In this document: positions 17,907 through 26,876 of the stretch, in pieces
Layout of the letters: each line of letters opens with the position of its first letter
Numbering within the stretch: position 1 is the first letter of the stretch
Assembly (NCBI GenBank): GCA_937996795.1
Contig: CALKUH010000019.1
Span: 45,890-109,889 of the forward strand
Reading direction: 5' to 3'
DNA length: 64,000 nt
Origin: an uncultured Verrucomicrobiota bacterium
Lineage (GTDB): Bacteria > Verrucomicrobiota > Kiritimatiellia > CAIVKH01
Program-made: the position numbers and the translations under genes
The notes under the pieces: generated by a model
What the model saw: only the letters and a program-made list of their open reading frames with translations
Told to the model about the DNA's origin: nothing
The model's database searches: none

Positions 17907-20027
17907 ATGTCCAAACGAGCCCGTCTCCTGTTTGGCACCCTCCTTCTGGCGTTGGCCCTCGGCGAGCGCGGCGCCAGTGCGGGCACACCCGTAAGCATTG
18001 TGCTCAGCAATGTGATTCGGACGGGCGGCATCACGACGACGATGCAGGCGGACGGGGCGTTGCGGGCGGCGATTGCGAGCGCCGGCGACGCGAATGCGTG
18101 GAGCAGCACCCTGCGGTGGACGGTCTCCGCGGCGCTGAACACCGGGGACGTGCTCTGGCTGAGCGTGGTCGCGAGCAACCTGGGTCCGGAGGCGATCAAT
18201 TTCCAGGCCATGGTGGAGCATACGGTCTCGCCGTTCCGGAAAATCGCCTACAACGAATTCCGCTTTCTCTCGTCGAGCAACACGCAGATCGCCATGGGCA
18301 TCGCGACCAACGCCATCCCGGCGACGAATTCGCAGATCGTGCTCCATCTCGGCCAGCTCCAGGGCACGCTCTACATCCGCGAGCTGAAGCTGCTGCGCTA
18401 TCCGGCGGGCACGGACACCAACGCCCTGCCCCAGTCGCCCGTCGTCTGGCAGGGCATGGAGAGCAACGCCGCATGGCGCGCGGTCGCGCTCAGCAACATC
18501 CTCGCGCGGCGCACCTCGACGCTGCGCGTCCGCGCCGTGGATCCGGACGGCAACCCGCGAGCGGGCGTGATGATCACGATCACACAGCGCAACCACCGGT
18601 TCGCGTTCGGCACCTCCGTCAGCGACCAGCCCGTGCTGCGGACGGACATCGCCGCCCACGCCAATTACTTCGAGCGGCTGTCGGGCGGTGATTTCGAGTG
18701 GAGCCTCAGCGCGAACGCGCTCAAGTGGATGTCGATGGACACCCCCAGCTGGACGCCCGGCCTCTCGCTGTTCGACTACGGCCCCGCCACCGTGGAAACG
18801 CTGGCTGGCCTCGGCCTGAAACAGCGCGGCCACACCATGCTCTGGCCCTCCTACAACAAGAGCCCGGCCTACCTGCAAACGCTGACGACGCCGCAGCTCG
18901 CGGCGGAAATTGAAGCGCATGTGCGCTACATGGCGCGAACCTACTCAGGCGTTCTTGAAGAATGGGATGTGATCAACGAGGCCGTCGCCAACCGCGATTT
19001 CATCACGTTGCTGGGCTCCAACCTCCTGCGCAACGCCTTCATCTGGGCGCGCGAGGAGGACCCCCACGCGCGCCTCATGATCAACGAGCACACCATCCTC
19101 AGCGAGCGCACGCTCAACACGAGCCGAAAGAACGAATACTTCAACATGATCAAATGGCTGAGGGACAGCGGCGCGCCGATCGGCGCCATCGGCATGCAGG
19201 GCCACTTCTGCCTGGGCGGACCCGCGGAGGCCAACAAAGTGCCGGGCATTTCCGAATTGACCGCCACGCTGGACCACTTCGGTTCCCTCGGCTTGCCCAT
19301 CCGGATCACGGAGTTCGATCACAACATCAAGGACGAGGCCGCGCAGGCGGCGTATCTGCGCGACCTGCTCACGCTGCTGTTCTCGCACCAGATGGTCGAC
19401 GGTTTCATCATGTGGGGGTTCTGGGACGGCTGGCACTGGAAGAATAATGCGCCGTTTTACCGCGCAGACTGGAGCGAAAAACCCGCGCTCGCGATCTGGC
19501 GCAGCCTGGTGCGCGGCGCGTGGTGGACCAGCGAGCGCACCGCCCTGACCGACACCAACGGATGGGCCGAATTCACCACCGTGTTCCACGGGGATTTCGC
19601 CGTCGCCGCCACCGGGTTCCACGCCAACGCCGCCGCCCACGCGCCCGGCGTAACCTCGCTGGTCCTCACACAAACACCCTTCGCCGCCTGGCTCGACCAA
19701 CACAGCCTCACCGAGGACCAACCGGTATGGCTCGCCGACGAATGGTTCGCGCCCTACACGCTGTTCATCATGGGCGTGAACCCCGCGGGCGACGGCTCGG
19801 ACCTGCCGCGTGCGCGGATGGCGCTCCCCGCCGACGCCGCGCCACAGGTGCACCTGTGGGGAAACAGCGGACGCGTCTACCGCCTGCAATGGAGCGACGA
19901 CCTGGCCAATGCCACATGGCAGGATGCCGGTTCCATAACGTCCGCCGCATCGGAATTAATCGAATGGCCCACCCTTCCCACCGTCACCTCCGCCTACTTT
20001 CGCATCGGAATCGAGCTGAGCCCCTGA
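17907..20027 (+). CDS. Secreted multidomain GH10 xylanase (array member 1)
   Basis: The 706-residue protein has a signal peptide (LLFGTLLLALALGERGASA), a beta-rich N-terminal region to about residue 190 that resembles a carbohydrate-binding module, and the short LRVRAVDPDGNPRAGVMIT strand that often precedes multidomain GH10 barrels. The GH10 barrel follows: WDVINEAV has the acid/base Glu at 358 and IRITEFDHN the nucleophile Glu at 469. GFIMWGFWDGWHW is the last barrel strand. A C-terminal beta domain ends in GRVYRLQWSDDL, a module often seen at the ends of verrucomicrobial secreted proteins. The ATG at 17907 gives the better signal peptide; another lies at 17895. It would cleave beta-1,4-xylan internally. 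Confidence 0.92.
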   Translation: MSKRARLLFGTLLLALALGERGASAGTPVSIVLSNVIRTGGITTTMQADGALRAAIASAGDANAWSSTLRWTVSAALNTGDVLWLSVVASNLGPEAINFQAMVEHTVSPFRKIAYNEFRFLSSSNTQIAMGIATNAIPATNSQIVLHLGQLQGTLYIRELKLLRYPAGTDTNALPQSPVVWQGMESNAAWRAVALSNILARRTSTLRVRAVDPDGNPRAGVMITITQRNHRFAFGTSVSDQPVLRTDIAAHANYFERLSGGDFEWSLSANALKWMSMDTPSWTPGLSLFDYGPATVETLAGLGLKQRGHTMLWPSYNKSPAYLQTLTTPQLAAEIEAHVRYMARTYSGVLEEWDVINEAVANRDFITLLGSNLLRNAFIWAREEDPHARLMINEHTILSERTLNTSRKNEYFNMIKWLRDSGAPIGAIGMQGHFCLGGPAEANKVPGISELTATLDHFGSLGLPIRITEFDHNIKDEAAQAAYLRDLLTLLFSHQMVDGFIMWGFWDGWHWKNNAPFYRADWSEKPALAIWRSLVRGAWWTSERTALTDTNGWAEFTTVFHGDFAVAATGFHANAAAHAPGVTSLVLTQTPFAAWLDQHSLTEDQPVWLADEWFAPYTLFIMGVNPAGDGSDLPRARMALPADAAPQVHLWGNSGRVYRLQWSDDLANATWQDAGSITSAASELIEWPTLPTVTSAYFRIGIELSP

Positions 20028-20144
20028 TCCGTTCCATCTCGTCCGCATCTGCCGAATCACCATCTATTTCAATATATTAAAACTAAGCAAAAATCCTGTT
20101 TCCATTGTTCTAAGATCTAATTTTGGCTATTATCCAACATTGCG
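20028..20144. promoter_or_regulatory. AT-rich spacer before second GH10 gene
   Basis: This 117-bp spacer between the first two GH10 genes is strongly AT-rich. Its length and composition suggest a separate promoter for the second gene. No Shine-Dalgarno site or hairpin stands out. Confidence 0.4.
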
Positions 20145-22271
20145 ATGGTAATTCCAATATCCAGGACTTGCCGACACGTGATGGGTGTCTTGATTTGGGC
20201 CGGGGCCTGCCAGTGCGCATGCGCGAGCACGGGGACGCCGGTCAACCTCGTTTTGAGCAACTTCGTGCGATCCGGCGGGGTCACGACGACCATGCAATCG
20301 AATGGGACGCTGCGGGTGACCCTCCAGTCGGTGAACGACGCGAATGTGTGGAACAGCACGCTGCGCTGGACGATCCCGGGCGCGCATGCGACGGGGGAGG
20401 TCGTTTGGTTGCGGATGGTCGCGAGCAACCAGGGGCCGGACGCCATCAACTTCCCGGCGATGGTCGAACAGAACGTTGCCCCCTATCCCAAGATCGCCCA
20501 CAACGGCTTCCGGTTTATCACGTCCAGCAACGAGCAGATCGCGATGGGCATCGTCACGAACGCGATCCCGACGAATAACGCGCAGGTGGTGCTCCACCTC
20601 GGCCAGCTCCAGGGCACGCTCTATATCAGCCAGCTGCAACTGGTGAAACATCCGTCGGGCACCTCGACCAGCGCGCTGCCCCAGTCGCCGATCGTGTGGG
20701 AGGGCATGGAGAGCAATGCCGCGTGGCGCGCCACGGCGCTCAGCAACATCCTCGCCCGGCGCACCTCGAAAATGCGCATCCGGGCCATCGATCCGGCCGG
20801 CCAGCCGCTCGCCGGCGTCCCCATCACGATCAACCAGCGCAACCACCGGTTCGCGTTCGGCACCGCGGTGAACGCGCAGCCGTTGTTGCGCACGAATTTC
20901 GCGCACCACGCCATCTACACGGAGAACCTCGCCCAGGATTTCCAATGGGGCGTCATCGAAAACTCCCTGAAGTGGTGGTCGATGGACTGGCCCGGCTGGG
21001 AGCCGGGGACGAGTGTGTATGACTTCGGTCCGCCGGCCGTGGCCCGGCTCCGCGAGATGGGCTTCAAACAGCGCGGCCACATGCTGCTCTGGGCCGCCTA
21101 CAACAAGAGTCCGGCCTACCTGCAGAGCCTGACCACGGCGCAACTCGCCGCGGAAATCGAGGCCCACATCCGCGACGAGGCCCGCCGCTACGCGGGGATC
21201 ATCGACGACTGGGATGTGCTGAACGAACCCATCGGCAGCCGGGACTTCATCTCGCTGCTGGGCTCCAACCTCATCCGCAACGCCTTCATCTGGGCGCGCC
21301 AGGAGGATCCCCACGCGCGCCTCACGCTGAACGAGAACAACATCCTCAGTGAACCCCGCCTCACGACGACCCGGAAAACCGAATTCTTCAACATGATCAA
21401 GTGGCTGCGGGACAGCGGCGCGCCCATCGGCGGCATCGGCATGCAGGGGCACTTCTGCCTCGGCGGACCGTCGGAAGCCAACAAGGTGCCGGGGATCAAC
21501 CAGCTGAGGGCCACGCTCGATTGGTACGGGTCGCTGGGCCTGCCGATCCGGATCACGGAGTTCGACCACGACATCAAGGACGAGGCGGTCCAGGCGGCCT
21601 ACCTGCGCGACCTGCTGACACTGCTGTTCTCGCACCAGATGGTCGATGGTTTCATCATGTGGGGGTTCTGGGATGGCTGGCAGTGGAAGGGCAACTCGCC
21701 GTTCTATCACAAGGACTGGACGGAAAAGCCCGCGCTCGACGTCTGGCGCAGCCTGGTGCATGGCGCGTGGTGGACTGACCAGCGCATCGCCGTGACGGAT
21801 ACCAACGGCTGGGCCGAATTCACCACCGCGTTTCACGGGGATTACCACATCGCCGCCACCGGATTTCACGCCAACGCCGTCGCCCACGCGCCCGGGGTGA
21901 CGTCGGCGACGCTTACGCAAACGACCTTCGCCGCCTGGCTCGACCAGCACGGCCTCACCGAGGACCAACTGCTTTTCCTCAATGGCGAATGGCACACGCC
22001 CTACGCGCTCTTCGTGATGGGCGCGGACCCGGCGGGCGACGGATCGGACCTGCCGCGGGGCCAGATGGCGCGCCCCGGCGACGCCGAACCGCACGTGACG
22101 ATCTGGGGGCACAGCGGCCGCGTGTACCGCCTGCAGTGGAGCGCCGACCTGACGGACAGCGCGTGGCACGATGCCGGGTCCGTGACCTCCTCCGCGTCGG
22201 ACTGGATCGATTGGCCCGCACCCGCCGCAACGTCCGCCTATTTCCGCATCGGCATCGAATTGGAGCCCTGA
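20145..22271 (+). CDS. Secreted multidomain GH10 xylanase (array member 2)
   Basis: The 708-residue protein is a close paralog of array member 1 over its whole length, including the N-terminal binding-like region, the linker strand, the GH10 barrel and the C-terminal beta domain. WDVLNEPIG holds the acid/base Glu at 361 and IRITEFDHD the nucleophile Glu at 472. The signal region is less regular (MGVLIWAGACQCACAS); an internal ATG 12 codons in may be the real start. The long stretches of shared residues, for example in HFCLGGP and SHQMVDGFIMWGFWDGW, show a recent tandem duplication. It is followed after 3 bp by the short GH10 genes, which are probably co-transcribed. Confidence 0.92.
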   Translation: MVIPISRTCRHVMGVLIWAGACQCACASTGTPVNLVLSNFVRSGGVTTTMQSNGTLRVTLQSVNDANVWNSTLRWTIPGAHATGEVVWLRMVASNQGPDAINFPAMVEQNVAPYPKIAHNGFRFITSSNEQIAMGIVTNAIPTNNAQVVLHLGQLQGTLYISQLQLVKHPSGTSTSALPQSPIVWEGMESNAAWRATALSNILARRTSKMRIRAIDPAGQPLAGVPITINQRNHRFAFGTAVNAQPLLRTNFAHHAIYTENLAQDFQWGVIENSLKWWSMDWPGWEPGTSVYDFGPPAVARLREMGFKQRGHMLLWAAYNKSPAYLQSLTTAQLAAEIEAHIRDEARRYAGIIDDWDVLNEPIGSRDFISLLGSNLIRNAFIWARQEDPHARLTLNENNILSEPRLTTTRKTEFFNMIKWLRDSGAPIGGIGMQGHFCLGGPSEANKVPGINQLRATLDWYGSLGLPIRITEFDHDIKDEAVQAAYLRDLLTLLFSHQMVDGFIMWGFWDGWQWKGNSPFYHKDWTEKPALDVWRSLVHGAWWTDQRIAVTDTNGWAEFTTAFHGDYHIAATGFHANAVAHAPGVTSATLTQTTFAAWLDQHGLTEDQLLFLNGEWHTPYALFVMGADPAGDGSDLPRGQMARPGDAEPHVTIWGHSGRVYRLQWSADLTDSAWHDAGSVTSSASDWIDWPAPAATSAYFRIGIELEP

Positions 22272-22274
22272 ACC

Positions 22275-23402
22275 ATGATACGATTCGCACCATTCACCCT
22301 CCTTCTCGCCGTTACCGCACATCTGGTACACGCAGAGGCAAACGAACCAGCCCTCCGGGAGTTGGCAGCGCCGTATTTCCAGATCGGCGCCGCCCTTGAG
22401 CACGCGCATCTCGCCAGCCCGGAAGGACAGGCCCAGGATCGGGAAGGTCTGCTGCTCCGCCACTTCGCGACGGTCACGCACGAGAATTCGATGAAGTGGG
22501 AGAGCCTGCAGCCCCGCGAAGGCGAGTTCACCTTCGAACAGGCCGATGCGCTGATCGCCGTGGCGGAGCGGAACAACCCGAAACTCGACGTGGTGGGCCA
22601 CACGCTCGTCTGGCATCACCAGACGCCGAAGTGGGTTTTTAAGGGCGCCGACCGGGAGCAACTGCTGGCGCGGATGAGGACCCACATCCACACCGTCGTC
22701 GGGCGCTACCGCGGCCGCGTCAAGGGCTGGGACGTCGTCAACGAAGCCCTGGACGGCGACGGCGAATTGCGCCGGAAAAGCCCGTGGCTCGAGATCATCG
22801 GCCCCGATTTTATCGAGCACGCCTTCCGCTTCGCGCACGAGGCCGATCCGGATGCCGAGTTGTATTACAACGACTACGGGCTCGAGGGAGACCAAAAGCG
22901 CGCAGGGGCGCTCCGCATCGTCAAACGCCTGAAAGACGCCGGCCTGCGCATCGACGGAGTCGGCTTGCAGGGCCATTACGGCATGGAAATTAACACCCGC
23001 GCCGTGGAGAAGAGCATTCTGGACTTTCATCAAGCCGGCGTGCAGGTGATGTTCACCGAACTCGACATCAGCGTGTTGCCGCGTGCATGGGGAAACATCG
23101 GGGCTGACATCTCGGCGAACTTCGAGAAGCGCGCGGCGCTCGATCCCTATACCAACGGGCTCCCCGCCGAGGTCGCGCAGCAACAAGCCCGGGTGTACGG
23201 GGATCTGTTTTCGCTCTTCGTCCGCCACCACGAGAAGATCAGCCGCGTCACGTTCTGGGGGCTCAAGGACGGCCTGTCCTGGCTGAACCACTGGCCCATC
23301 AAAGGCCGCACCGATTACCCGCTACTGTTCGACCGGAACGCTCAACCCAAACCCGCTTTCCACGCGGTTGCGGAAGCGCTGAAAGCGAAGGGAAAACCTT
23401 GA
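22275..23402 (+). CDS. Secreted single-domain GH10 xylanase (array member 3)
   Basis: The 375-residue protein has a signal peptide (FTLLLAVTAHLVHA) and then a lone GH10 barrel of the usual size. HENSMKWESLQP is the family's N-terminal substrate block. GWDVVNEAL carries the acid/base Glu at 157 and MFTELDISVLP the nucleophile Glu at 262. HTLVWHHQTPKWVF is the conserved substrate-binding strand. Its stop overlaps the next start by one base. No binding module is attached. Activity on beta-1,4-xylan or mixed xylan is expected from the family. Confidence 0.94.
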   Translation: MIRFAPFTLLLAVTAHLVHAEANEPALRELAAPYFQIGAALEHAHLASPEGQAQDREGLLLRHFATVTHENSMKWESLQPREGEFTFEQADALIAVAERNNPKLDVVGHTLVWHHQTPKWVFKGADREQLLARMRTHIHTVVGRYRGRVKGWDVVNEALDGDGELRRKSPWLEIIGPDFIEHAFRFAHEADPDAELYYNDYGLEGDQKRAGALRIVKRLKDAGLRIDGVGLQGHYGMEINTRAVEKSILDFHQAGVQVMFTELDISVLPRAWGNIGADISANFEKRAALDPYTNGLPAEVAQQQARVYGDLFSLFVRHHEKISRVTFWGLKDGLSWLNHWPIKGRTDYPLLFDRNAQPKPAFHAVAEALKAKGKP

Positions 23403-24562
23403 TGATTCGCAGTCTTTCCGCCCGTGCCGCAACGTCCTCATTGGCCACCCTGACGCGATTCGGCGTCCCCGCCCTCCTGCTGGCCGCGACCGCCGTCCTG
23501 GCCCGCGCCGAGAAAAGCGAGCCGTCCCTCCGCGAACTGGCGGCGCCCGCCTTCCGCATCGGCGTCGCGATGGAGGCCGCGCACCTCGATGGTGTCCCCG
23601 CGCGCGCCGCGCTGCTCCGCCAACACTTCAACACCGTGACCCCCGAAAATTCGATGAAGTGGGCCAGCGTGCAACCGGATGAGGGCGTGTTCACCTTCAA
23701 GCAGGCCGACGCGATTGCCGACCTCGCCGGACAACACGATGCGTGGCTCGTCGGCCACACGCTGGTCTGGCAGCACCAGACGCCCGACTGGGTGTTCCAG
23801 AACGCCACGCGCGACGTGTTGCTCCGGCGCATGCGCGACCACATCCACACCGTCGTCGGACGCTACCGCGGACGCGTGAAGGGGTGGGACGTGGTCAACG
23901 AGGCGATCAACCAGCAGGGCGAACTCAAAACGGAAAGCCCCTGGCACCGTATCATCGGCCCCGACTACATCGAACACGCCTTCCGCTTCGCGCACGAGGC
24001 GGACCCCGACGCGGAACTCTACTACAACGACTACCTGCTCGAAATGCCCGCCAAGCGCGAGGGCACGCTGCGCCTGGTCAAACGGCTCAAGGCCGCGGGC
24101 CTCCGGATCGATGGCGTCGGGATGCAGGGGCATTACGGCCTGAAGGCCAACATCGCGGAGACGGAAAAGACCATCGTCGCGCTGCACGCCGCAGGGGTCG
24201 ATGTGATGGTCACGGAACTGGACATCTCCGTACTGCCCGCCGCCTGGCAACACATCGGCGCGGACATCGCCGCGATGTTTGAATACCGCGCAGAACTTGA
24301 TCCGTACGCCGACGGCCTTCCGCCCGCCGTCGCCCGCCAGCAGGCCGATGTGTACCGGGACCTGTTTGCGCTTTTTGTGAAGCACCGCGACAAGATGAGC
24401 CGCGTCACGTTCTGGGGACTCGACGACGCCTCCTCCTGGCTGAACCACTGGCCCATCAGGGGTCGCACCGATTACCCGCTGCTGTTCGACCGGAACGCGC
24501 AACCCAAACCCGCTTTTCACGCTGTCGTGGAAGCCCTGAAAAAGAAGGAAACACCCCGATGA
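23402..24562 (+). CDS. Secreted single-domain GH10 xylanase (array member 4)
   Basis: The 386-residue protein has a long N-terminal signal (GVPALLLAATAVLARA) and a GH10 barrel with the acid/base Glu at 167 in GWDVVNEAI and the nucleophile Glu at 272 in VTELDISVLP. It is most like array member 3: both share SMKW, EHAFRFAHEADPDAELYYNDY and WLNHWPI. The start codon overlaps the previous stop (TGATG) and its stop overlaps the next start by four bases, so the short GH10 genes are almost certainly translated from one mRNA. The ATG at 23402 is preferred over the TTG one codon earlier. Confidence 0.94.
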   Translation: MIRSLSARAATSSLATLTRFGVPALLLAATAVLARAEKSEPSLRELAAPAFRIGVAMEAAHLDGVPARAALLRQHFNTVTPENSMKWASVQPDEGVFTFKQADAIADLAGQHDAWLVGHTLVWQHQTPDWVFQNATRDVLLRRMRDHIHTVVGRYRGRVKGWDVVNEAINQQGELKTESPWHRIIGPDYIEHAFRFAHEADPDAELYYNDYLLEMPAKREGTLRLVKRLKAAGLRIDGVGMQGHYGLKANIAETEKTIVALHAAGVDVMVTELDISVLPAAWQHIGADIAAMFEYRAELDPYADGLPPAVARQQADVYRDLFALFVKHRDKMSRVTFWGLDDASSWLNHWPIRGRTDYPLLFDRNAQPKPAFHAVVEALKKKETPR

Positions 24563-25668
24563 TCCGCAACCTTGCCGCCTGTGCCGTCCTGGCCGCAACG
24601 GCCACCCTGGCCTCCGCCCAATCCGAGATCCCCCGCCTGCGCGACGTCGTCGGCGACCGCTTCCTCATCGGCGCCGCGTTCGGTCGATCCGTGGTGGACG
24701 GGGGCCTGCCGGAGAACGTGGCTTCACGCAACCTCGTGGCCTATCACTACAACACCGCGACCACGGAAAACGAACTGAAGTGGTATCACCTGCAGCCCGA
24801 GCCGGGGCCCTACCGGTTCGAGGACGCCGACGCCTTCGTGGAGTTCTGCGAGAAGAACAACCTGTACCCCGTCGGCCACACGCTGATCTGGGACCTGCGC
24901 ACGCCGGACTGGGTGTTCAAGGACGTGACCCGCGACCAGTTGATCGAACGCATGCGCACACACATCCACACCGTCGTCGGCCGCTACAAGGGCCGCATCA
25001 AGACCTGGGATGTCGTGAACGAGGCGATCGACGGAAAGGGGAATCTCCACAAATCCCCCTGGCAGAAAATCATCGGCCCCGAGTACATCGCGATGGCGTT
25101 CAAGTTCGCGCACGAGGCGGACCCCGATGCGAAGCTCTATTACAACGACAACAACCTGCACAACCCGAAGAAGCGGGACGCGACGGTGAAGCTGGTTAAT
25201 GACCTTAAGGCCGCGGGCGCCCCGATCCACGGCATCGGCGACCAGGGCCATTACTTCGGCGTCACCCCGGATTTTGCGGAGGCGGAAAAAAGCATTGTCG
25301 CGTTCGCCAATACCGGCCTGCGCCTCTCCTTCACCGAGGTGGACATCTCCACCTTGCCGGCCGCGTGGAAATTCCGCGACCAGGACATCAACGACATCAT
25401 CGAATACCGCGACGAGTTGAATCCCTACACCAAGGGGTTGCCGCCGGAGATCGAAGCCCTGCAGGTAAAGGCCTACGCCGACCTGTTCCGCCTGTTCGCC
25501 AAATACGCCGACGCGATCGACCGCGTCACCTTCTGGGGTGTGACGGACGCCAACTCCTGGCTGAACAACCGCCCGATCAGGGGGCGCACGGACTACCCGT
25601 TGCTCTTCGACCGCCAGGCCCAGCCCAAGAAGTCCTTCCACGCGGTGGTGGAGGTACTGTCGAAATAG
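24559..25668 (+). CDS. Secreted single-domain GH10 xylanase (array member 5)
   Basis: The 369-residue protein has a signal peptide (AVLAATATLASAQ) and a GH10 barrel. TWDVVNEAI holds the acid/base Glu at 155 and FTEVDISTLP the nucleophile Glu at 260. It differs from members 3 and 4 in several substrate-site blocks: GHTLIWDLRTPDWVF replaces the HHQ or QHQ version, and WLNNRPI replaces WLNHWPI. These changes are shared in part with member 6, so the short genes fall into two subgroups that may prefer different xylans or subsites. It overlaps member 4 by four bases. Confidence 0.94.
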   Translation: MIRNLAACAVLAATATLASAQSEIPRLRDVVGDRFLIGAAFGRSVVDGGLPENVASRNLVAYHYNTATTENELKWYHLQPEPGPYRFEDADAFVEFCEKNNLYPVGHTLIWDLRTPDWVFKDVTRDQLIERMRTHIHTVVGRYKGRIKTWDVVNEAIDGKGNLHKSPWQKIIGPEYIAMAFKFAHEADPDAKLYYNDNNLHNPKKRDATVKLVNDLKAAGAPIHGIGDQGHYFGVTPDFAEAEKSIVAFANTGLRLSFTEVDISTLPAAWKFRDQDINDIIEYRDELNPYTKGLPPEIEALQVKAYADLFRLFAKYADAIDRVTFWGVTDANSWLNNRPIRGRTDYPLLFDRQAQPKKSFHAVVEVLSK

Positions 25669-25763
25669 GCGCCTGATGAAACGCCGGCAAGGCGCGCTCA
25701 CCCGGCGCGCCTTGCCTGTTTGCATCCGATTGGAACGCGTTCAACCTGCATGAGGAACTGACC

Positions 25764-26876
25764 ATGAAATTTGCCGCCACCCTCTGTGCCGCCCTCGTTC
25801 TCTTGGCCCTTGCCGCCCGGGCGGAGGAACCCCTGCCCCGCCTGCGCGACCTCGCCGGCGGCCGCTTCCTGATCGGGATGTCGCTCAGCGACAAGCTGAC
25901 GAACCCCGAAGAGCCGGACCCGCTCGGCCTGCGGGACATCATCAACTACCACGCGAACACCTCGACCTGTGAAAACGCGCTGAAATGGCGGCACCTGCAG
26001 CGCGAGCGGGGCCCGATCGACTTCACCCGCGCGGACGCGTTCGTCGCATACTGCGAGCAGAACGGCCTGTGGCCCGTCGGGCACACGCTGCTCTGGGACC
26101 TGAAGGATCCCGCGTGGGTCTTTGAAGGCGTGACACGCGACCAGTTGATCGAGCGGATGCGCACACACATCCACACCGTCGTCGGCCGCTACAAGGGCCG
26201 GATCAAGCAGTGGGACGTGGTCAACGAGGCGATCGACGGACAGGGGCGGTTCCACAAATCCCCGTGGCAGCGCATCATCGGCCCGGAATACATCGAACTC
26301 GCCTTCACATTCGCCCACGAGGCGGACCCCGACGCGCAGCTGTTCTACAACGACAACCACATGTTCCTGCCGAAGAAACGCGAGGCCACGCTCGCGCTGA
26401 TCCAGCGCCTGAAGTCCAAAGGCATCCGCATCGACGGCATCGGCATGCAGGGCCACTTCTTCAACATCCGGCCCGATTTCAAGAATGTGGAGAAGAGCAT
26501 CATCGCCTTTTCCAAGGCTGGCATGCGCGTGTCGTTCACCGAGGTGGACATCTCCGTGCTCCCGGCGGCCTGGAACTTTGTCGACCAGGACATCAACGAG
26601 ATCGTCGAAGGGCGCGCGGATTTAGATCCCTACACGAACGGCCTGCCGCCCGAGGTTGAGGCCGTGCATGCGGAATCCTACGCAAAGCTCTTCCGGCTCT
26701 TCGTGAAACACGCGGATAAAATTGACCGTGTCACGTTCTGGTGCGTGTCCGACGCGGATTCGTGGCTGAACTATCGGCCGGTCGTGGGCCGCACGGACTA
26801 CCCGCTGCTGTTCGACCGGCAACAGAAACCGAAGCGCGCCTTCTTCGACGTGGTGAAGGTGCTGAGGGGCGAATGA
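25764..26876 (+). CDS. Secreted single-domain GH10 xylanase (array member 6)
   Basis: The 370-residue protein has a clear signal peptide (LCAALVLLALAARA) and a GH10 barrel with the acid/base Glu at 155 in QWDVVNEAI and the nucleophile Glu at 260 in FTEVDISVLP. It pairs with member 5: both carry GHTL[LI]WDL and a WL-N-[YN]RP[VI] end, and both have an early CENALKW or TENELKW block. A 95-bp spacer separates it from member 5, the only real gap among the short genes, and GAGGAACTGACC precedes the ATG. It overlaps the next gene by four bases. Confidence 0.94.
   Translation: MKFAATLCAALVLLALAARAEEPLPRLRDLAGGRFLIGMSLSDKLTNPEEPDPLGLRDIINYHANTSTCENALKWRHLQRERGPIDFTRADAFVAYCEQNGLWPVGHTLLWDLKDPAWVFEGVTRDQLIERMRTHIHTVVGRYKGRIKQWDVVNEAIDGQGRFHKSPWQRIIGPEYIELAFTFAHEADPDAQLFYNDNHMFLPKKREATLALIQRLKSKGIRIDGIGMQGHFFNIRPDFKNVEKSIIAFSKAGMRVSFTEVDISVLPAAWNFVDQDINEIVEGRADLDPYTNGLPPEVEAVHAESYAKLFRLFVKHADKIDRVTFWCVSDADSWLNYRPVVGRTDYPLLFDRQQKPKRAFFDVVKVLRGE

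Noticed and set aside
20130..23291. Open frame of over 1000 codons on the - strand across two GH10 genes
   Set aside because: It is an antisense shadow of GC-rich genes: composition is Arg/Val/Asp-rich, no family motif is seen, and the GH10 genes on the + strand have intact catalytic motifs.
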